Positions 7,233 to 18,189 of a stretch of 32,879 bases of DNA are shown here, in pieces (position 1 is the first letter of the stretch; each line of letters opens with the position of its first letter). A model generated the notes under the pieces. That model searched no databases. It was not told where the DNA came from and worked only from the letters and a program-made list of their open reading frames with translations. Origin of the DNA: Bacteroidales bacterium. Its GTDB lineage: Bacteria; Bacteroidota; Bacteroidia; Bacteroidales; 4484-276. The DNA is taken from the NCBI GenBank assembly GCA_012523265.1, contig JAAYIU010000132.1:1-32879 (forward strand). The letters are read 5' to 3'. Made by a program: the position numbers and the translations under genes.

Positions 7233-9350
7233 ATGGCAGCAATAGGACAAATCAGAAAACATTCAGGATTACTTATCGTAATAATCGGGGTAGCTTTAGC
7301 AGCTTTTGTGCTCGGGGATTTCCTGAAGCCAAGAAACACAAATCCACGTCTTTACGTTGGCGAGGTAGCCGGTGAAGAGATTTCGAGCGAGGCTTTCAGC
7401 ATGCGCGTGGAAGAACGCACACAGGCCACCAAAAATCAACGGCAGAGCGAAAACCTCTCACAAGACGATCTCTTTCAGATAAGGCAGGCTGTATGGAACG
7501 AAATGGTGAACGAAATACTTCTTACCCGCCAATACGAAAAGCTGGGATTAGCAGTAACTTCCGATGAACTGACCGACCAGATCGTGGGTGAGGAGCCACA
7601 CCAATATGTAAAGCAATCCTTTACCGATCCCAACTCGGGCAACTTCGACCCGTCGGTAGTAGTCAACTTTCTTCAGAACCTCGACAGAGCCGACCCGGAG
7701 ATGCGCAAGCGCTATCTCAGCCTCGAGGCAATGATAAAAGACGCCCTCAGAAAAACCAAATACCAAAATCTGCTTACCAAAGCCTGGTTTATGCCCACGG
7801 CATTTGCCAAACTCGACTACGAGCGCATCAACAGCACCGCCAATATTGTGTACACAGCCACCATGCTCAGCACAATAGCTGATACAGCCGTGACGGTCAC
7901 CGACCAGGATTTGAAAAAATATTATGACGACAATAAAGCGCAATACAAGCAGGAAGCAAGTCGCACCATCGATTATGTGGTGTTTCCGGTGCAACCCTCG
8001 TCAGATGATCGCAAAGAAATCGCTGCGCAGGTCAACGAACTTTACGCCGAATTTATAAACATAAAAGACGATGCTACTTTCGTAAATTCTTCAAGCGACA
8101 CACGCATCGACACCACCTACAAAAAAGAATCGGAATTGCCGGCACGCGTAGCATCCCAGCTCATGGAAGCAGAAATCGGCACCGTGGTAGGCCCTTACAT
8201 CGAAAGCGACGTTTATTACATGTCCAAAGTACTCGATCGCGCCGAGCGTTCCGACTCGCTCAAAATTAGTCAGATCTTGATAAGCTATGCCACCGCTCCC
8301 GCCGCTGCCGGCATCAGCGAGCGCACCGCAAAACGTGCCCGCACACTCGTCGACAGCCTTAACAATGTACTGCAGAAAAACCCCGGCAAGTTTGAGGAAA
8401 TTGCCGTTCAATTTTCTGACTATCCTTCGGCAGCCGATGATAAAGGCGACCTGGGTTGGGTTATTGATGGCAACGCCGGCATGTCGAATTTTTATAACAA
8501 AGGCAAAAATATGAAGGTGAACGAAGTGGCCGAACTGGAAACCGCTCTCGGTTACCATCTGGTGAAGCTCACCGACAAAACCAATCCGCTGATGAAGGTA
8601 AAAATTGCTACGCTTACGCGCAATATCGTCCCCAGCGATCTTACTTACCAGCAGGCTTACATGAAAGCCAACACCTTTGCCGGCGAAAACAACACCCGCA
8701 CTAAATTCGATACCGCTGTTGTGAGCCAGGGACTGAACAAACGCACCGCCGAGCGCCTCAACGAAAGCTCCAACCGCATCGCAGGTGTTGAGAATGCCCG
8801 TCAACTGGTACGCTGGGCCTTTGAGGAAAAGAGGCCAATCGACGCCGTTTCCAACGTATTTGAAGACGACGACCAATTTATCGTGGCAACACTCACCAAT
8901 ATCCGCGAAAAAGGCTTCACACCACTGGAGGAGGTAAAAGAACAAATTCGGCCGCTGGTTGTCAACCAGAAAAAAGCTGACCTGATTGCCAAACGCATCA
9001 GCGATCTCAACGCACAAAGCATTGAGCAAATCGCCGAAAGCATGAATCAAAATGTGGACTCTGTTGCCGTAAGTTACGCTTCACGAAACCTCCCGGGTTT
9101 TGGCAGCGAATACGAACTGATCGGAACCATCTTTACGCTGGAACCCGGCAAAGTTTCTGAACCCATCAAAGGCAACAACGCAGTGTTTGTGGTAAAAGTG
9201 ACCGATGTAACGCAAGCTACTCCCACCGAAGATTACTCAGCTACCGCCGGCATGCTTGAGCGTCGGTTTACCTCACGCGTGCCCAACAGCTACATGAACG
9301 TGCTGAAAGAGGATGTGAAAATAAATGATAACCGCCTGATGATTTATTAG
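7233..9350 (+). CDS. ppiD: PpiD-like periplasmic peptidyl-prolyl isomerase/chaperone
   Basis: A 705-residue membrane-anchored foldase that assists outer-membrane and secreted proteins as they leave the Sec channel. The N-terminus is cytoplasmic (MAAIGQIRKHSG), with one TM helix (LLIVIIGVALAAFVLGDFL, about residues 13-31). A SurA-N-like helical chaperone region follows. A parvulin domain covers about residues 340-460, with DSLKISQILISY, FEEIAVQFSDYPSA, KGDLGWV and ALGYHLVKLTD. The C-terminal region contains a second, degenerate parvulin-like segment (about 595-690). The start at ATG 7233 is 37 codons inside the longest frame and follows the probable promoter. It is the last gene of the plus-strand envelope block and has its own terminator. 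Confidence 0.9.
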   Translation: MAAIGQIRKHSGLLIVIIGVALAAFVLGDFLKPRNTNPRLYVGEVAGEEISSEAFSMRVEERTQATKNQRQSENLSQDDLFQIRQAVWNEMVNEILLTRQYEKLGLAVTSDELTDQIVGEEPHQYVKQSFTDPNSGNFDPSVVVNFLQNLDRADPEMRKRYLSLEAMIKDALRKTKYQNLLTKAWFMPTAFAKLDYERINSTANIVYTATMLSTIADTAVTVTDQDLKKYYDDNKAQYKQEASRTIDYVVFPVQPSSDDRKEIAAQVNELYAEFINIKDDATFVNSSSDTRIDTTYKKESELPARVASQLMEAEIGTVVGPYIESDVYYMSKVLDRAERSDSLKISQILISYATAPAAAGISERTAKRARTLVDSLNNVLQKNPGKFEEIAVQFSDYPSAADDKGDLGWVIDGNAGMSNFYNKGKNMKVNEVAELETALGYHLVKLTDKTNPLMKVKIATLTRNIVPSDLTYQQAYMKANTFAGENNTRTKFDTAVVSQGLNKRTAERLNESSNRIAGVENARQLVRWAFEEKRPIDAVSNVFEDDDQFIVATLTNIREKGFTPLEEVKEQIRPLVVNQKKADLIAKRISDLNAQSIEQIAESMNQNVDSVAVSYASRNLPGFGSEYELIGTIFTLEPGKVSEPIKGNNAVFVVKVTDVTQATPTEDYSATAGMLERRFTSRVPNSYMNVLKEDVKINDNRLMIY

Positions 9351-9371
9351 CGGTTACCTGCATCAAGACAT

Positions 9372-9408
9372 AAAAAAAGGGCTTCCCAAAAACGGAAGCC
9401 CTTTTTTA
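9372..9408. terminator. Bidirectional terminator between ppiD and glmS
   Basis: The 8-bp stem GGGCTTCC / GGAAGCCC with a 7-nt loop is flanked by an A run on the left and a T run on the right. It can therefore end the ppiD transcript on the plus strand and the glmS transcript on the minus strand. Confidence 0.9.
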
Positions 9409-9422
9409 TTTCGCCCTCTGTT

Positions 9423-9445
9423 TGGCCGAGGATGAGCCTCGGCCA
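9423..9445. repeat. Short perfect hairpin in the ppiD-glmS gap
   Basis: TGGCCGAGG and its exact complement are separated by ATGAG, giving a 9-bp stem with a 5-nt loop. No T run follows directly on either strand, so it is more like a palindromic repeat unit or an RNA-stabilising hairpin than a terminator. Confidence 0.6.
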
Positions 9446-9562
9446 TATTATCTTTACAGGCTTTGCCCCTGTTTAAAAAAAAATTTTCGGTGCGCTGCAC
9501 CTACTCATTTCGTGGACATGTCTTTCTACAAAATATCAGCGATAAATTGAAGGCTGTTTTTT

Positions 9563-11401
<1,839 letters not shown>

Positions 11402-11425
11402 AATTGATTGGGGGTTTTCGTATTA

Positions 11426-12769
11426 TTAATTAAGCCGGGTAAAAATAAGTTCCAGTTTAAGTCGCTGCGGGTTCTCCGCATTTGGCGAAGGCTCGAAGCC
11501 ATTGAGCACCACTCGGTTTGGCAAGATGCTGCCGGAGCTGGCACCCAGATAAAAGCGCGTGGCCAGGGTATCCTGAGTAAGTATTTTCTGCAATTGCTGG
11601 GTTATTCTGAACGAAAACTGATCGGTGCTGCGGTTGTAGCTTCCGCCATAATATTCGGCACCTTCTGTCTGGTCTTCGAGCAGCCGATACGTACCATCTT
11701 TGGTTACGTTGTAAAGCAGGTATTCGGCTGGTTCCATAAATGGCGAAACAGCTACCGGGTTGGTAAATGTGAGCTTTGCCTCATTCAGTGCCAGGTTGCC
11801 GTCGCGTGTGAGATTGCGGATGTAGGGAAATTCAAATATCACGGCAGTGCCCCCCATGGCTTGCACAAATAGTTGTTGCTGCCCCAGTGCGGTGTCGCCG
11901 TTGAGCTGACCCTGCAACTCAGCAGCAGCAAACTGGTAGTTGTGGGTAAAGTTCATAAAGCGCGCGCTCACACTGGTTATCGGGAAGTGATAGCGCAGCG
12001 AATCTTCGTCAGCATTTCGATAATAAAGCGTCATGCGTGAAGTTGTAGCGCCGACATTAAAAAATAAAATGGCACCACCTTGTGTCACTGCCTGGGGTTG
12101 GATGTAGAATCCTTTAAAAAACTGAAGAAATTTCTCTAACGACGAAATATCATCAGGGGCAGCGTCTCTGAACTTCTGCACAAAGGTGTCGTCCATTTTT
12201 ATGCGGAGCTTAGCCTGACTTTTCACACCATCGGCAAAGATGCTGTCGGTGGGATGCGGAACAAAAGTCGTGGTTGCTATTTCTCCACTTTTGAGTGCTA
12301 TCTGTGAAGTGCTGTAATAAATGCTGTCGGTATAAATCGGCTGGTCAAGCTCATACAAATTCCAGGTTTGTGCAGTAGTGGTATCGCCGTAGGCGCGCAT
12401 GATTGTATTGCTACCCATGGCCACAGTGGTATAATCCATCGAAAACACCATCGAATCGAGTACCGGCGAAGGTCCCAACTCAACGGCGGTGCTCTCCAGA
12501 CGCAACTGCATTGCCACGGCAGAAGTGCTGGTACCAAACACCGGATCGTAGTAGCTGCCCAGCATGGTGCGAGAAGTCTTGTCGGTACGCACCGAATCAA
12601 CGCGAATGGTATGCGCCAGCACGGTGACGGTATCGGTATAAAAAATGTTGAGCTTGTCGGCTTCAGGTTGCAGGTCGACACCTATTTTGTCGGGATCATT
12701 TTCACAACCAGATATTAATATTGCAACCACCATGAGTATCGACACGGCCTGCAGGGGGAGTTTTAGCAT
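11426..12769 (-). CDS. DUF4270 lipoprotein
   Basis: A 447-residue predicted lipoprotein: signal with lipobox LISGC (Cys22), then CENDPDKIGVDLQPE. The FYTDTV, VRTDKTSRTMLGSYYDPVFGTS and AVAMQLRL segments are the hallmark of the DUF4270 family of Bacteroidota. The body is beta-rich. Family members usually sit between a short glycogen synthase and glmS, exactly as here (37 nt from the former, 24 nt to the latter), but their role has not been defined to my knowledge. A surface or periplasmic location is likely. TACCTTTT about 20 nt before the start resembles a -7 element, so an internal promoter is possible. Confidence 0.88.
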   Translation of the reverse strand: MLKLPLQAVSILMVVAILISGCENDPDKIGVDLQPEADKLNIFYTDTVTVLAHTIRVDSVRTDKTSRTMLGSYYDPVFGTSTSAVAMQLRLESTAVELGPSPVLDSMVFSMDYTTVAMGSNTIMRAYGDTTTAQTWNLYELDQPIYTDSIYYSTSQIALKSGEIATTTFVPHPTDSIFADGVKSQAKLRIKMDDTFVQKFRDAAPDDISSLEKFLQFFKGFYIQPQAVTQGGAILFFNVGATTSRMTLYYRNADEDSLRYHFPITSVSARFMNFTHNYQFAAAELQGQLNGDTALGQQQLFVQAMGGTAVIFEFPYIRNLTRDGNLALNEAKLTFTNPVAVSPFMEPAEYLLYNVTKDGTYRLLEDQTEGAEYYGGSYNRSTDQFSFRITQQLQKILTQDTLATRFYLGASSGSILPNRVVLNGFEPSPNAENPQRLKLELIFTRLN

Positions 12770-12806
12770 ACGGGATTTTAGTTAAAAAGGTAAAGTGTTG
12801 TTTGTA

Positions 12807-13625
12807 TCAATGACCGGCGTCTTTTAAAAGCTCATTATAAAAATCGTTGTAAGCTTCGATGTATGTGTCGCCATCTTGAAATTTCAAAGTTGGTTTGTCG
12901 AGCTGCTGTATGTAGGCTTCAAAAATTGGTTCCAGTGTGTCGCTACCCACAATTATCGCATCAGCGTAATCCAAAGCACCTTTTACAATTCCCTCGTAAG
13001 TGGCTTTTTTGTAGCTCTTTAGTTCAGAGTCTTTAATTCTGTCGTACTTAAGTTTCTTCAGCATGCTGGTATTCAGCGTTTCATCAAACACATCGTTATA
13101 GATAGAATAAACCACTTTGGAGTCAGAAAAAAGCGGGTTGTCTTTAAAGGCAGTTTTGATGTAAAGCGGCAGCAAGCTGGTAAACCATCCATGGCAATGA
13201 ATGATGTCGGGAGGCCAGCCAAGTTTTTTTACCGTCTCGAGCACCCCGCGGGCAAAGAAAATCATACGCTCATCGTTGTCCTCGAAAAAGACACCATTTT
13301 TATCTCTGTAAAGAGCTTTGCGATGAAAATAGTCTTCGTTGTCGATAAAATAAACCTGCATGCGTGCCTGCTGTATCGAAGCTACTTTGATGATGAGCGG
13401 GTGGTCGGCGTCTTCGATAATAAGATTCATACCCGAGAGTCGTATCACTTCGTGGAGCTGGTTGCGCCGCTCGTTGATGTTGCCGTAGCGCGGCATGAAA
13501 GTCCTTATCTCACGTCCCCGCTCCTGAATGCCTTGCGGAAGATGCCGTCCAATATGACTGATGGGGTTTTCTTTGAGATAGGGAGTAATTTCCTGCATTA
13601 CGTACAGAACTTTTGCTTTATTCAT
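12807..13625 (-). CDS. GT5-domain glycogen/starch synthase-like protein
   Basis: A 272-residue protein covering only the N-terminal (GT5, starch-synthase catalytic) Rossmann half of GlgA, whose full length is about 480. Seen: KVLYVMQEITPYLKENPISHIGRHLPQGI, EIRTFMPRYGNINERR, the DNEDYF and PPDIIHCHGW motifs, VVYSIYNDVF, and a closing ADAIIVGSD. The second Rossmann domain that binds most of ADP-glucose is absent, and the KTGGL glucan/nucleotide loop reads KENPI. Short synthases of this type are normal in Bacteroidota and head the DUF4270-glmS operon. The annotation as glycogen synthase rests on fold; catalytic activity is not assured. Confidence 0.85.
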   Translation of the reverse strand: MNKAKVLYVMQEITPYLKENPISHIGRHLPQGIQERGREIRTFMPRYGNINERRNQLHEVIRLSGMNLIIEDADHPLIIKVASIQQARMQVYFIDNEDYFHRKALYRDKNGVFFEDNDERMIFFARGVLETVKKLGWPPDIIHCHGWFTSLLPLYIKTAFKDNPLFSDSKVVYSIYNDVFDETLNTSMLKKLKYDRIKDSELKSYKKATYEGIVKGALDYADAIIVGSDTLEPIFEAYIQQLDKPTLKFQDGDTYIEAYNDFYNELLKDAGH

Positions 13626-13656
13626 TGTTGTAGCAATTTTATTATTTCAAACCGCG

Positions 13657-13664
13657 CAAAGGTA
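13657..13664 (-). promoter_or_regulatory. Candidate -7 element of the synthase-DUF4270-glmS operon
   Basis: TACCTTTG on the minus strand matches TAnnTTTG and ends 31 nt before the synthase ATG. The rest of the gap up to 13921 holds no gene. It contains a perfect A/T palindrome AAAAAAGATCTTTTTT near 13866-13881 that might weakly terminate the MBL-hydrolase transcript. Confidence 0.45.
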
Positions 13665-13921
13665 CAAATTTTAAGATTAACTATTTTACGATTATCGCTG
13701 TTCAGGTGGCTTCAAGTGCCGGCTGAGGCAAATCCCTCTTTTTTTTTAACAAAAACATAACTTACCTCCGCATAGGATATTGTGGGTTACACTCGGAGGA
13801 TTTCGACTTCAGACAAAAGGAATAGTCACAAACATTTGATTTTTGCTTCGTGGAATTCATTTTTTTAAAAAAAGATCTTTTTTGTGATTTGCAATTTAAC
13901 TATTGGATTTTATTTGTGCTT

Positions 13922-14566
13922 TTATCCCATCACAAAGGGATTCGACTTCATTTCGATGCCTATGCTGGTTTCGGGGCCGTGGCCGGGATACACCACAAAA
14001 TCTTCGGGAAGGGTATAAAGTTTTGTGCGGATGCTCTCCTCCAGCAGGTCGTAATCGCATGTGGGCAGATCGGTGCGGCCAATGCTACCGCGAAAAAGCA
14101 CATCGCCCGAGAGCACAAAATTGTTGCTGTGGCTAACAAAGCACAGGTGCCCGGCGGCGTGCCCCGGCGTATGCAATACTTCCAGCACAGATTTTCCAAA
14201 CTTTACCTGGTCGCCCTCCTCGAGAAACCGTTCGGGCATCACCAGCTTTCCGGTTTTCACACCAAACATTTGCGCCTGCTCCGTAGCGTTTTCCAGAAAA
14301 GGTACCACATCGGCGTGCGCCTTTGGTTTCAGGCCATATTGCTCCCACACAAAGTTTACCCCCATCACGTGGTCGATGTGCCCGTGCGTAAGGATTTGGG
14401 CAACGGGCTTGAGTTGATGCTTTTGGATAAATCCGGACAACGCCTCGCCCTCCTGCTCATCGCTGCAGCCTGCATCTACTATTACTGCCTCTTTGCTCTC
14501 GTCGTAAAGCACGTAGGTATTTTCCTGAAAAGGATTAAAAATGAATCGATGGATTTGTAGCTTCAT
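13922..14566 (-). CDS. MBL-fold metallo-hydrolase (glyoxalase II/YcbL-like)
   Basis: A 214-residue single-domain metallo-beta-lactamase-fold hydrolase with a complete zinc site. Visible are THGHIDHVMG (the HxHxDH motif), HTPGHAAGHLCF (third metal His), LSGDVLFRGSIGRTDLP (bridging Asp) and VYPGHGPETSIGIE (last His). The early ENTYVLYDESKEAVIVDAGC strand pair is typical of the hydroxyacylglutathione-hydrolase-like subgroup. The size is that of short YcbL-type enzymes without the glyoxalase II C-terminal substrate domain, so the thioester substrate is unknown. It is transcribed alone, divergent from the large propeller-barrel gene. Confidence 0.92.
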   Translation of the reverse strand: MKLQIHRFIFNPFQENTYVLYDESKEAVIVDAGCSDEQEGEALSGFIQKHQLKPVAQILTHGHIDHVMGVNFVWEQYGLKPKAHADVVPFLENATEQAQMFGVKTGKLVMPERFLEEGDQVKFGKSVLEVLHTPGHAAGHLCFVSHSNNFVLSGDVLFRGSIGRTDLPTCDYDLLEESIRTKLYTLPEDFVVYPGHGPETSIGIEMKSNPFVMG

Positions 14567-14632
14567 GGTTTCTTTTCTTGTTGAGAATGTCGTTATTTTG
14601 TCGCTGTTGGAAATAAAATATTTTGAAATTTA

Positions 14633-14640
14633 CAAAGTTA
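14633..14640 (-). promoter_or_regulatory. Candidate -7 element for the MBL hydrolase
   Basis: TAACTTTG on the minus strand matches TAnnTTTG and leaves a leader of roughly 60-65 nt. It is back to back with the plus-strand element at 14684. Confidence 0.4.
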
Positions 14641-14683
14641 TGATTAATTGCTGCTTGTAACCGATTGGAAACACCAAGACCTA

Positions 14684-14691
14684 TAGATTTG
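14684..14691 (+). promoter_or_regulatory. Candidate -7 element for the propeller-barrel gene
   Basis: TAGATTTG matches TAnnTTTG and ends 48 nt before the ATG at 14740. The longer frame starting at 14665 would begin upstream of this element. Confidence 0.4.
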
Positions 14692-14739
14692 TTCGGTGCT
14701 CAAAAATGTGACAACAGCAGGTTAAGCAACGTTTACAGA

Positions 14740-17700
14740 ATGGATCAACGTTTATCACATCATCATCGGTTTTATTTTTTTTGGATAAAGACAGTGTTAT
14801 CCGTCCTGTTGCTTTTGCCATTGGTGGGCCATGCTCAGTTTTATAATGGCTATCAGATGGAATTTGGCCGCAGCCGAGTGCAATTCGAGGATTTTCTGTG
14901 GACCTACTACAAGTTCGACCGTTTCGACACCTATTTTTATCTCAACGGCAAAGAGCTGGCCGAGCATACCGCGCGCTATGGCGGGCAGCAGCTCCGCCAT
15001 TACGAAGATGAACTCGACACCTATCTGGAAGGAAAAATCCAGTTTATAATTTTTAATAATCTCAACGAATTAAAACAAAGCAACATCGGCCTTACTACCG
15101 GAGCTGAATACAATCCCGGCGGCGTGTCGCATATTCTCGACAACAAAGTGGTGCTTTATTTCGACGGCAGCATGGTCGATTTTGAACTGCAGATACGCCA
15201 GGGTGTAGTGCATGTGCTTTTGCAAAATGCCATCTTTGGCAGCAACATCGGCAGCCAGGTGATGAATAGTTTTTTACAGAACTTCCCCGAATGGTACACC
15301 CGTGGCTTGATAGCTTATCTGGCCGAAGATTGGAACACCGACATCGACAACCGCATCCGCAACGTGGTAAGCTCGGGCAGGTACAAAAAGTTTAACCGTC
15401 TGGTAATGGACGAAACGCTGGTGCAGGACGCCGGCCACAGCTTTTGGCATTTTGTGGCACAGCGCTATGGGCATCAGCAAGTCCTGAGCATCATCAACAT
15501 GACGCGCATCAGCCGCAGCGTCGAAACAGGCTTTCAGTATGTGCTGGGCATTACACTGGAAACGGTGTACGACGAATGGCTGCAATATTATCGGCAGCAA
15601 AATGAGGCAGTGGCAGCCACCACCAGCCTGCCCGACAGCGACAACAGAATAAAAGGAAAACGGGTATTAAAACGTAACGACATCAGCCGCAACTATTCGC
15701 AGTTGCAGGTAAGCCCCGATGGGATCCTGACGGCGCTGGTTACCAACGAAAGCGGTAAATACAAGGTATGGCTGCATAACCTCGAAACCGGGAAGATCAG
15801 GAAACTTTATGTAGATGGTTTTAAACTCGACGAAAAGGTTGACCTGTCGTACCCGTTGCTCGCGTGGCATCCTTCGGGGGCAGTGCTGGCCATGGTGCTC
15901 GAAAAAAAAGGCCTGCTGTGGCTTTACCTGTATGATGTGGACGAACGCCAATGGACCAGTAGAAACATCTACGGCTTCGAGAAAATTACTCACCTCACCT
16001 ATTCGCCCGATGGCCGGTCGCTGCTTTTTTCGGCCGTTCAGAAAGGACAAAACGATTTGTTTCTTTTTACCATCTCCTCATCAACCTACGAGCGCCTGAC
16101 CTACGACATCTACGATGACCTCGATCCGGCTTTCATCCACGGCGATCGCATCATCTTCAGCTCCAACCGCCCCACCGACACCCTTCAATACGGCCAAAAT
16201 ACACTGCCCGAAGATTTCGACAGCCAGTACGACCTTTTTATTTTCGATTTCCCTACCCGCAACCCGGTATTGCGACGCGTCACCAGCACGCCGCTGGCCG
16301 ACGAACGCCAGGCCATGCCTTATGCCGACGGGTATTTTGCGTTTTTAAGCAACCAAAATGGCATCAACAACCAATACCTCGGGCGCCTCGACAGTGCTGT
16401 TGCTTTTGTGGACACTACCGTACACTACCGCTATTTTACCTCTTCGTTCCCTATTACCAATTACAACCACAACATCACGGGTCATCACATTGCACCGCGC
16501 GCCGGATACAAGAAGATGTTTACAAACGAAAAGCTATACAACCAACTTTATCTGGAGCCAATGGTTCTGCCTTCGATGCTGCAACCTGTCGAACTATCAT
16601 CAACTCCCTACATGCTGGGTTTGCGACAACAAAAACTAAGAGAACCTTATCGGATTGCCCCCATTCCACCGGCATCAGCCGACACTGCTGTCAGGCCGCC
16701 GCCACCGCGGACGCCCGTGCAGCGCAAAAGCTTCAGAAATGTGCTGCGCAACGATACTTACTCACGCGATTCGGCAGAAGTAGCGAAACCTGCTGACGAA
16801 AAAATCAACATCGAAAATTACCAGCTTAGCCAGCAAGGAATCATAAGCCTCAGCCCCGACACAAAGACTTCGGGCCACGGCGGGCAGGTTGCGGCAAAGG
16901 GGAAACCCAAAGATGACTTTACACTTCCCAAACAACTGAATTATTACACCCAATACAGCATCAACCAGTTGGTGACGCAAATAGATTTTTCGTACCTCAG
17001 CCAGATGTACCAGCCCTATCCCGGCGCCACCAATAATGCGCTGGACGATGTGTTGCCAGGTCTGAGCATCATACCCGATTATCAAAACCCCGGGCTTAGC
17101 CCTACGTTTATGGTTGGCGTTACCGATCTGATGGAAAACTATCGGATTCTGGGCGGAGTGCGTATCGGCCTCGACCTGGTGGACAAAGAGTATTTTTTCA
17201 GTTTTGCTAATCTTAAAAAACGCCTCGACAAGGAGTTTGTCTTCCAGCGTCGCTCGCTCGAACAAGCGGTAATAGCAGCCTACGTGACAAGGCAAAAAAT
17301 CAACGAAGGCTTCCTGATCCTCACCTACCCGCTCAACAAAGTGCTCCGGGTTAGGGGCACCTTTTTGTTTCGCAACGAAAACCTGCTCTTCAGCGGCCCC
17401 GACGAGCTGGCTATTCGCTATCCCAACCAAACCAGAAACTGGGGCGGCGCCAAACTGCAACTTATCTACGACGACACCAAAGAGCTGGGCCTTAATTTGC
17501 CGGAAGGCACAAGATTTATGGTTTTTGGCGAATACAATCAGCAAATCGAACAGATCAACAAAAGTCTCCTCGTCGTGGGCTTCGACTTTCGCAACTACCT
17601 GCGCATCCATCGTCAGATGATTTGGGCCAACCGCCTGGCAGCAAGCAGCAACTTCGGCACCGAACGCCTGCTCTATTACATGGGCGGCACCGACAGTTGG

Positions 17701-18171
17701 ATGCTGCCACGCTTTGCCGACGACACCCGCACCGATCCCGACCAAAACTGGGTGTATCAGGCGCTGGCCACCAACATGCGCGGCTTTAAGCAAAATGCCC
17801 GCAACGGCAACACCTTCGTGGTGCTTAACAGTGAATTGCGGCTGCCGCTGTTTCGCTATCTGCTCAACAAGCCGATAAAGTCGGAGTTTATAAAAAACTT
17901 CCAGTTGGTAGGATTTGGCGACATTGGCACGGCCTGGAACGGCTGGAATCCTTACGATGCCGACAACGTCCTCTACACACGTTACGTCAATTCGGGGCCG
18001 TTGCGCATCAAAGTGCAATACGAAAAAGACCCGCTCATTGCCGGCATCGGCTTTGGCGCGCGCACCAAGCTGCTGGGCTATTTCCTCAAAGGCGACCTGG
18101 CCTGGGGCATCGAAGATGGTAAGATAAAACGTGATCCGATTTTTTACCTCTCCATGAGCCTTGATTTTTAA
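14740..18171 (+). CDS. Gluzincin-like / TolB-like propeller / outer-membrane barrel fusion protein
   Basis: A 1143-residue exported protein with a signal peptide (hydrophobic VLSVLLLLPLVGHA, cleavage near residue 32). Residues about 35-290 resemble the peptidase-MA (gluzincin) fold. The HExxH helix reads RQGVVH (153-158) and the downstream EGLAxY-type motif reads WYTRGLIAY (185-193), so two metal ligands and the general base are missing. Residues about 310-560 form a TolB/PD40-type beta-propeller (VSPDGILTALV, YSPDGRSLLFSA, IIFSSNRPTDT). After a low-complexity proline-rich linker, residues about 795-1143 are barrel-like with a terminal aromatic residue (LSMSLDF), similar to Omp85/surface-antigen barrels. 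Predicted location is the outer membrane, with the other domains probably periplasmic. Function unknown. The start at ATG 14740 gives a clean signal peptide. Confidence 0.82.
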   Translation: MDQRLSHHHRFYFFWIKTVLSVLLLLPLVGHAQFYNGYQMEFGRSRVQFEDFLWTYYKFDRFDTYFYLNGKELAEHTARYGGQQLRHYEDELDTYLEGKIQFIIFNNLNELKQSNIGLTTGAEYNPGGVSHILDNKVVLYFDGSMVDFELQIRQGVVHVLLQNAIFGSNIGSQVMNSFLQNFPEWYTRGLIAYLAEDWNTDIDNRIRNVVSSGRYKKFNRLVMDETLVQDAGHSFWHFVAQRYGHQQVLSIINMTRISRSVETGFQYVLGITLETVYDEWLQYYRQQNEAVAATTSLPDSDNRIKGKRVLKRNDISRNYSQLQVSPDGILTALVTNESGKYKVWLHNLETGKIRKLYVDGFKLDEKVDLSYPLLAWHPSGAVLAMVLEKKGLLWLYLYDVDERQWTSRNIYGFEKITHLTYSPDGRSLLFSAVQKGQNDLFLFTISSSTYERLTYDIYDDLDPAFIHGDRIIFSSNRPTDTLQYGQNTLPEDFDSQYDLFIFDFPTRNPVLRRVTSTPLADERQAMPYADGYFAFLSNQNGINNQYLGRLDSAVAFVDTTVHYRYFTSSFPITNYNHNITGHHIAPRAGYKKMFTNEKLYNQLYLEPMVLPSMLQPVELSSTPYMLGLRQQKLREPYRIAPIPPASADTAVRPPPPRTPVQRKSFRNVLRNDTYSRDSAEVAKPADEKINIENYQLSQQGIISLSPDTKTSGHGGQVAAKGKPKDDFTLPKQLNYYTQYSINQLVTQIDFSYLSQMYQPYPGATNNALDDVLPGLSIIPDYQNPGLSPTFMVGVTDLMENYRILGGVRIGLDLVDKEYFFSFANLKKRLDKEFVFQRRSLEQAVIAAYVTRQKINEGFLILTYPLNKVLRVRGTFLFRNENLLFSGPDELAIRYPNQTRNWGGAKLQLIYDDTKELGLNLPEGTRFMVFGEYNQQIEQINKSLLVVGFDFRNYLRIHRQMIWANRLAASSNFGTERLLYYMGGTDSWMLPRFADDTRTDPDQNWVYQALATNMRGFKQNARNGNTFVVLNSELRLPLFRYLLNKPIKSEFIKNFQLVGFGDIGTAWNGWNPYDADNVLYTRYVNSGPLRIKVQYEKDPLIAGIGFGARTKLLGYFLKGDLAWGIEDGKIKRDPIFYLSMSLDF

Positions 18172-18189
18172 TGTAAATTTTATAAAACC

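Noticed and set aside
8091-9050. 319-codon minus-strand frame antisense to ppiD
   Set aside because: ppiD has full domain support in the sense frame; the antisense frame is a codon-bias shadow. The same holds for the long antisense frames within nrdJ, glmS and the propeller-barrel gene.
9423-9445. Second terminator for glmS
   Set aside because: The stem is perfect but no T run follows on the minus strand; the bidirectional terminator at 9372-9408 is the better candidate.
11402-11425. glmS ribozyme or riboswitch
   Set aside because: The gap to the upstream gene is 24 nt, too short for the ribozyme.
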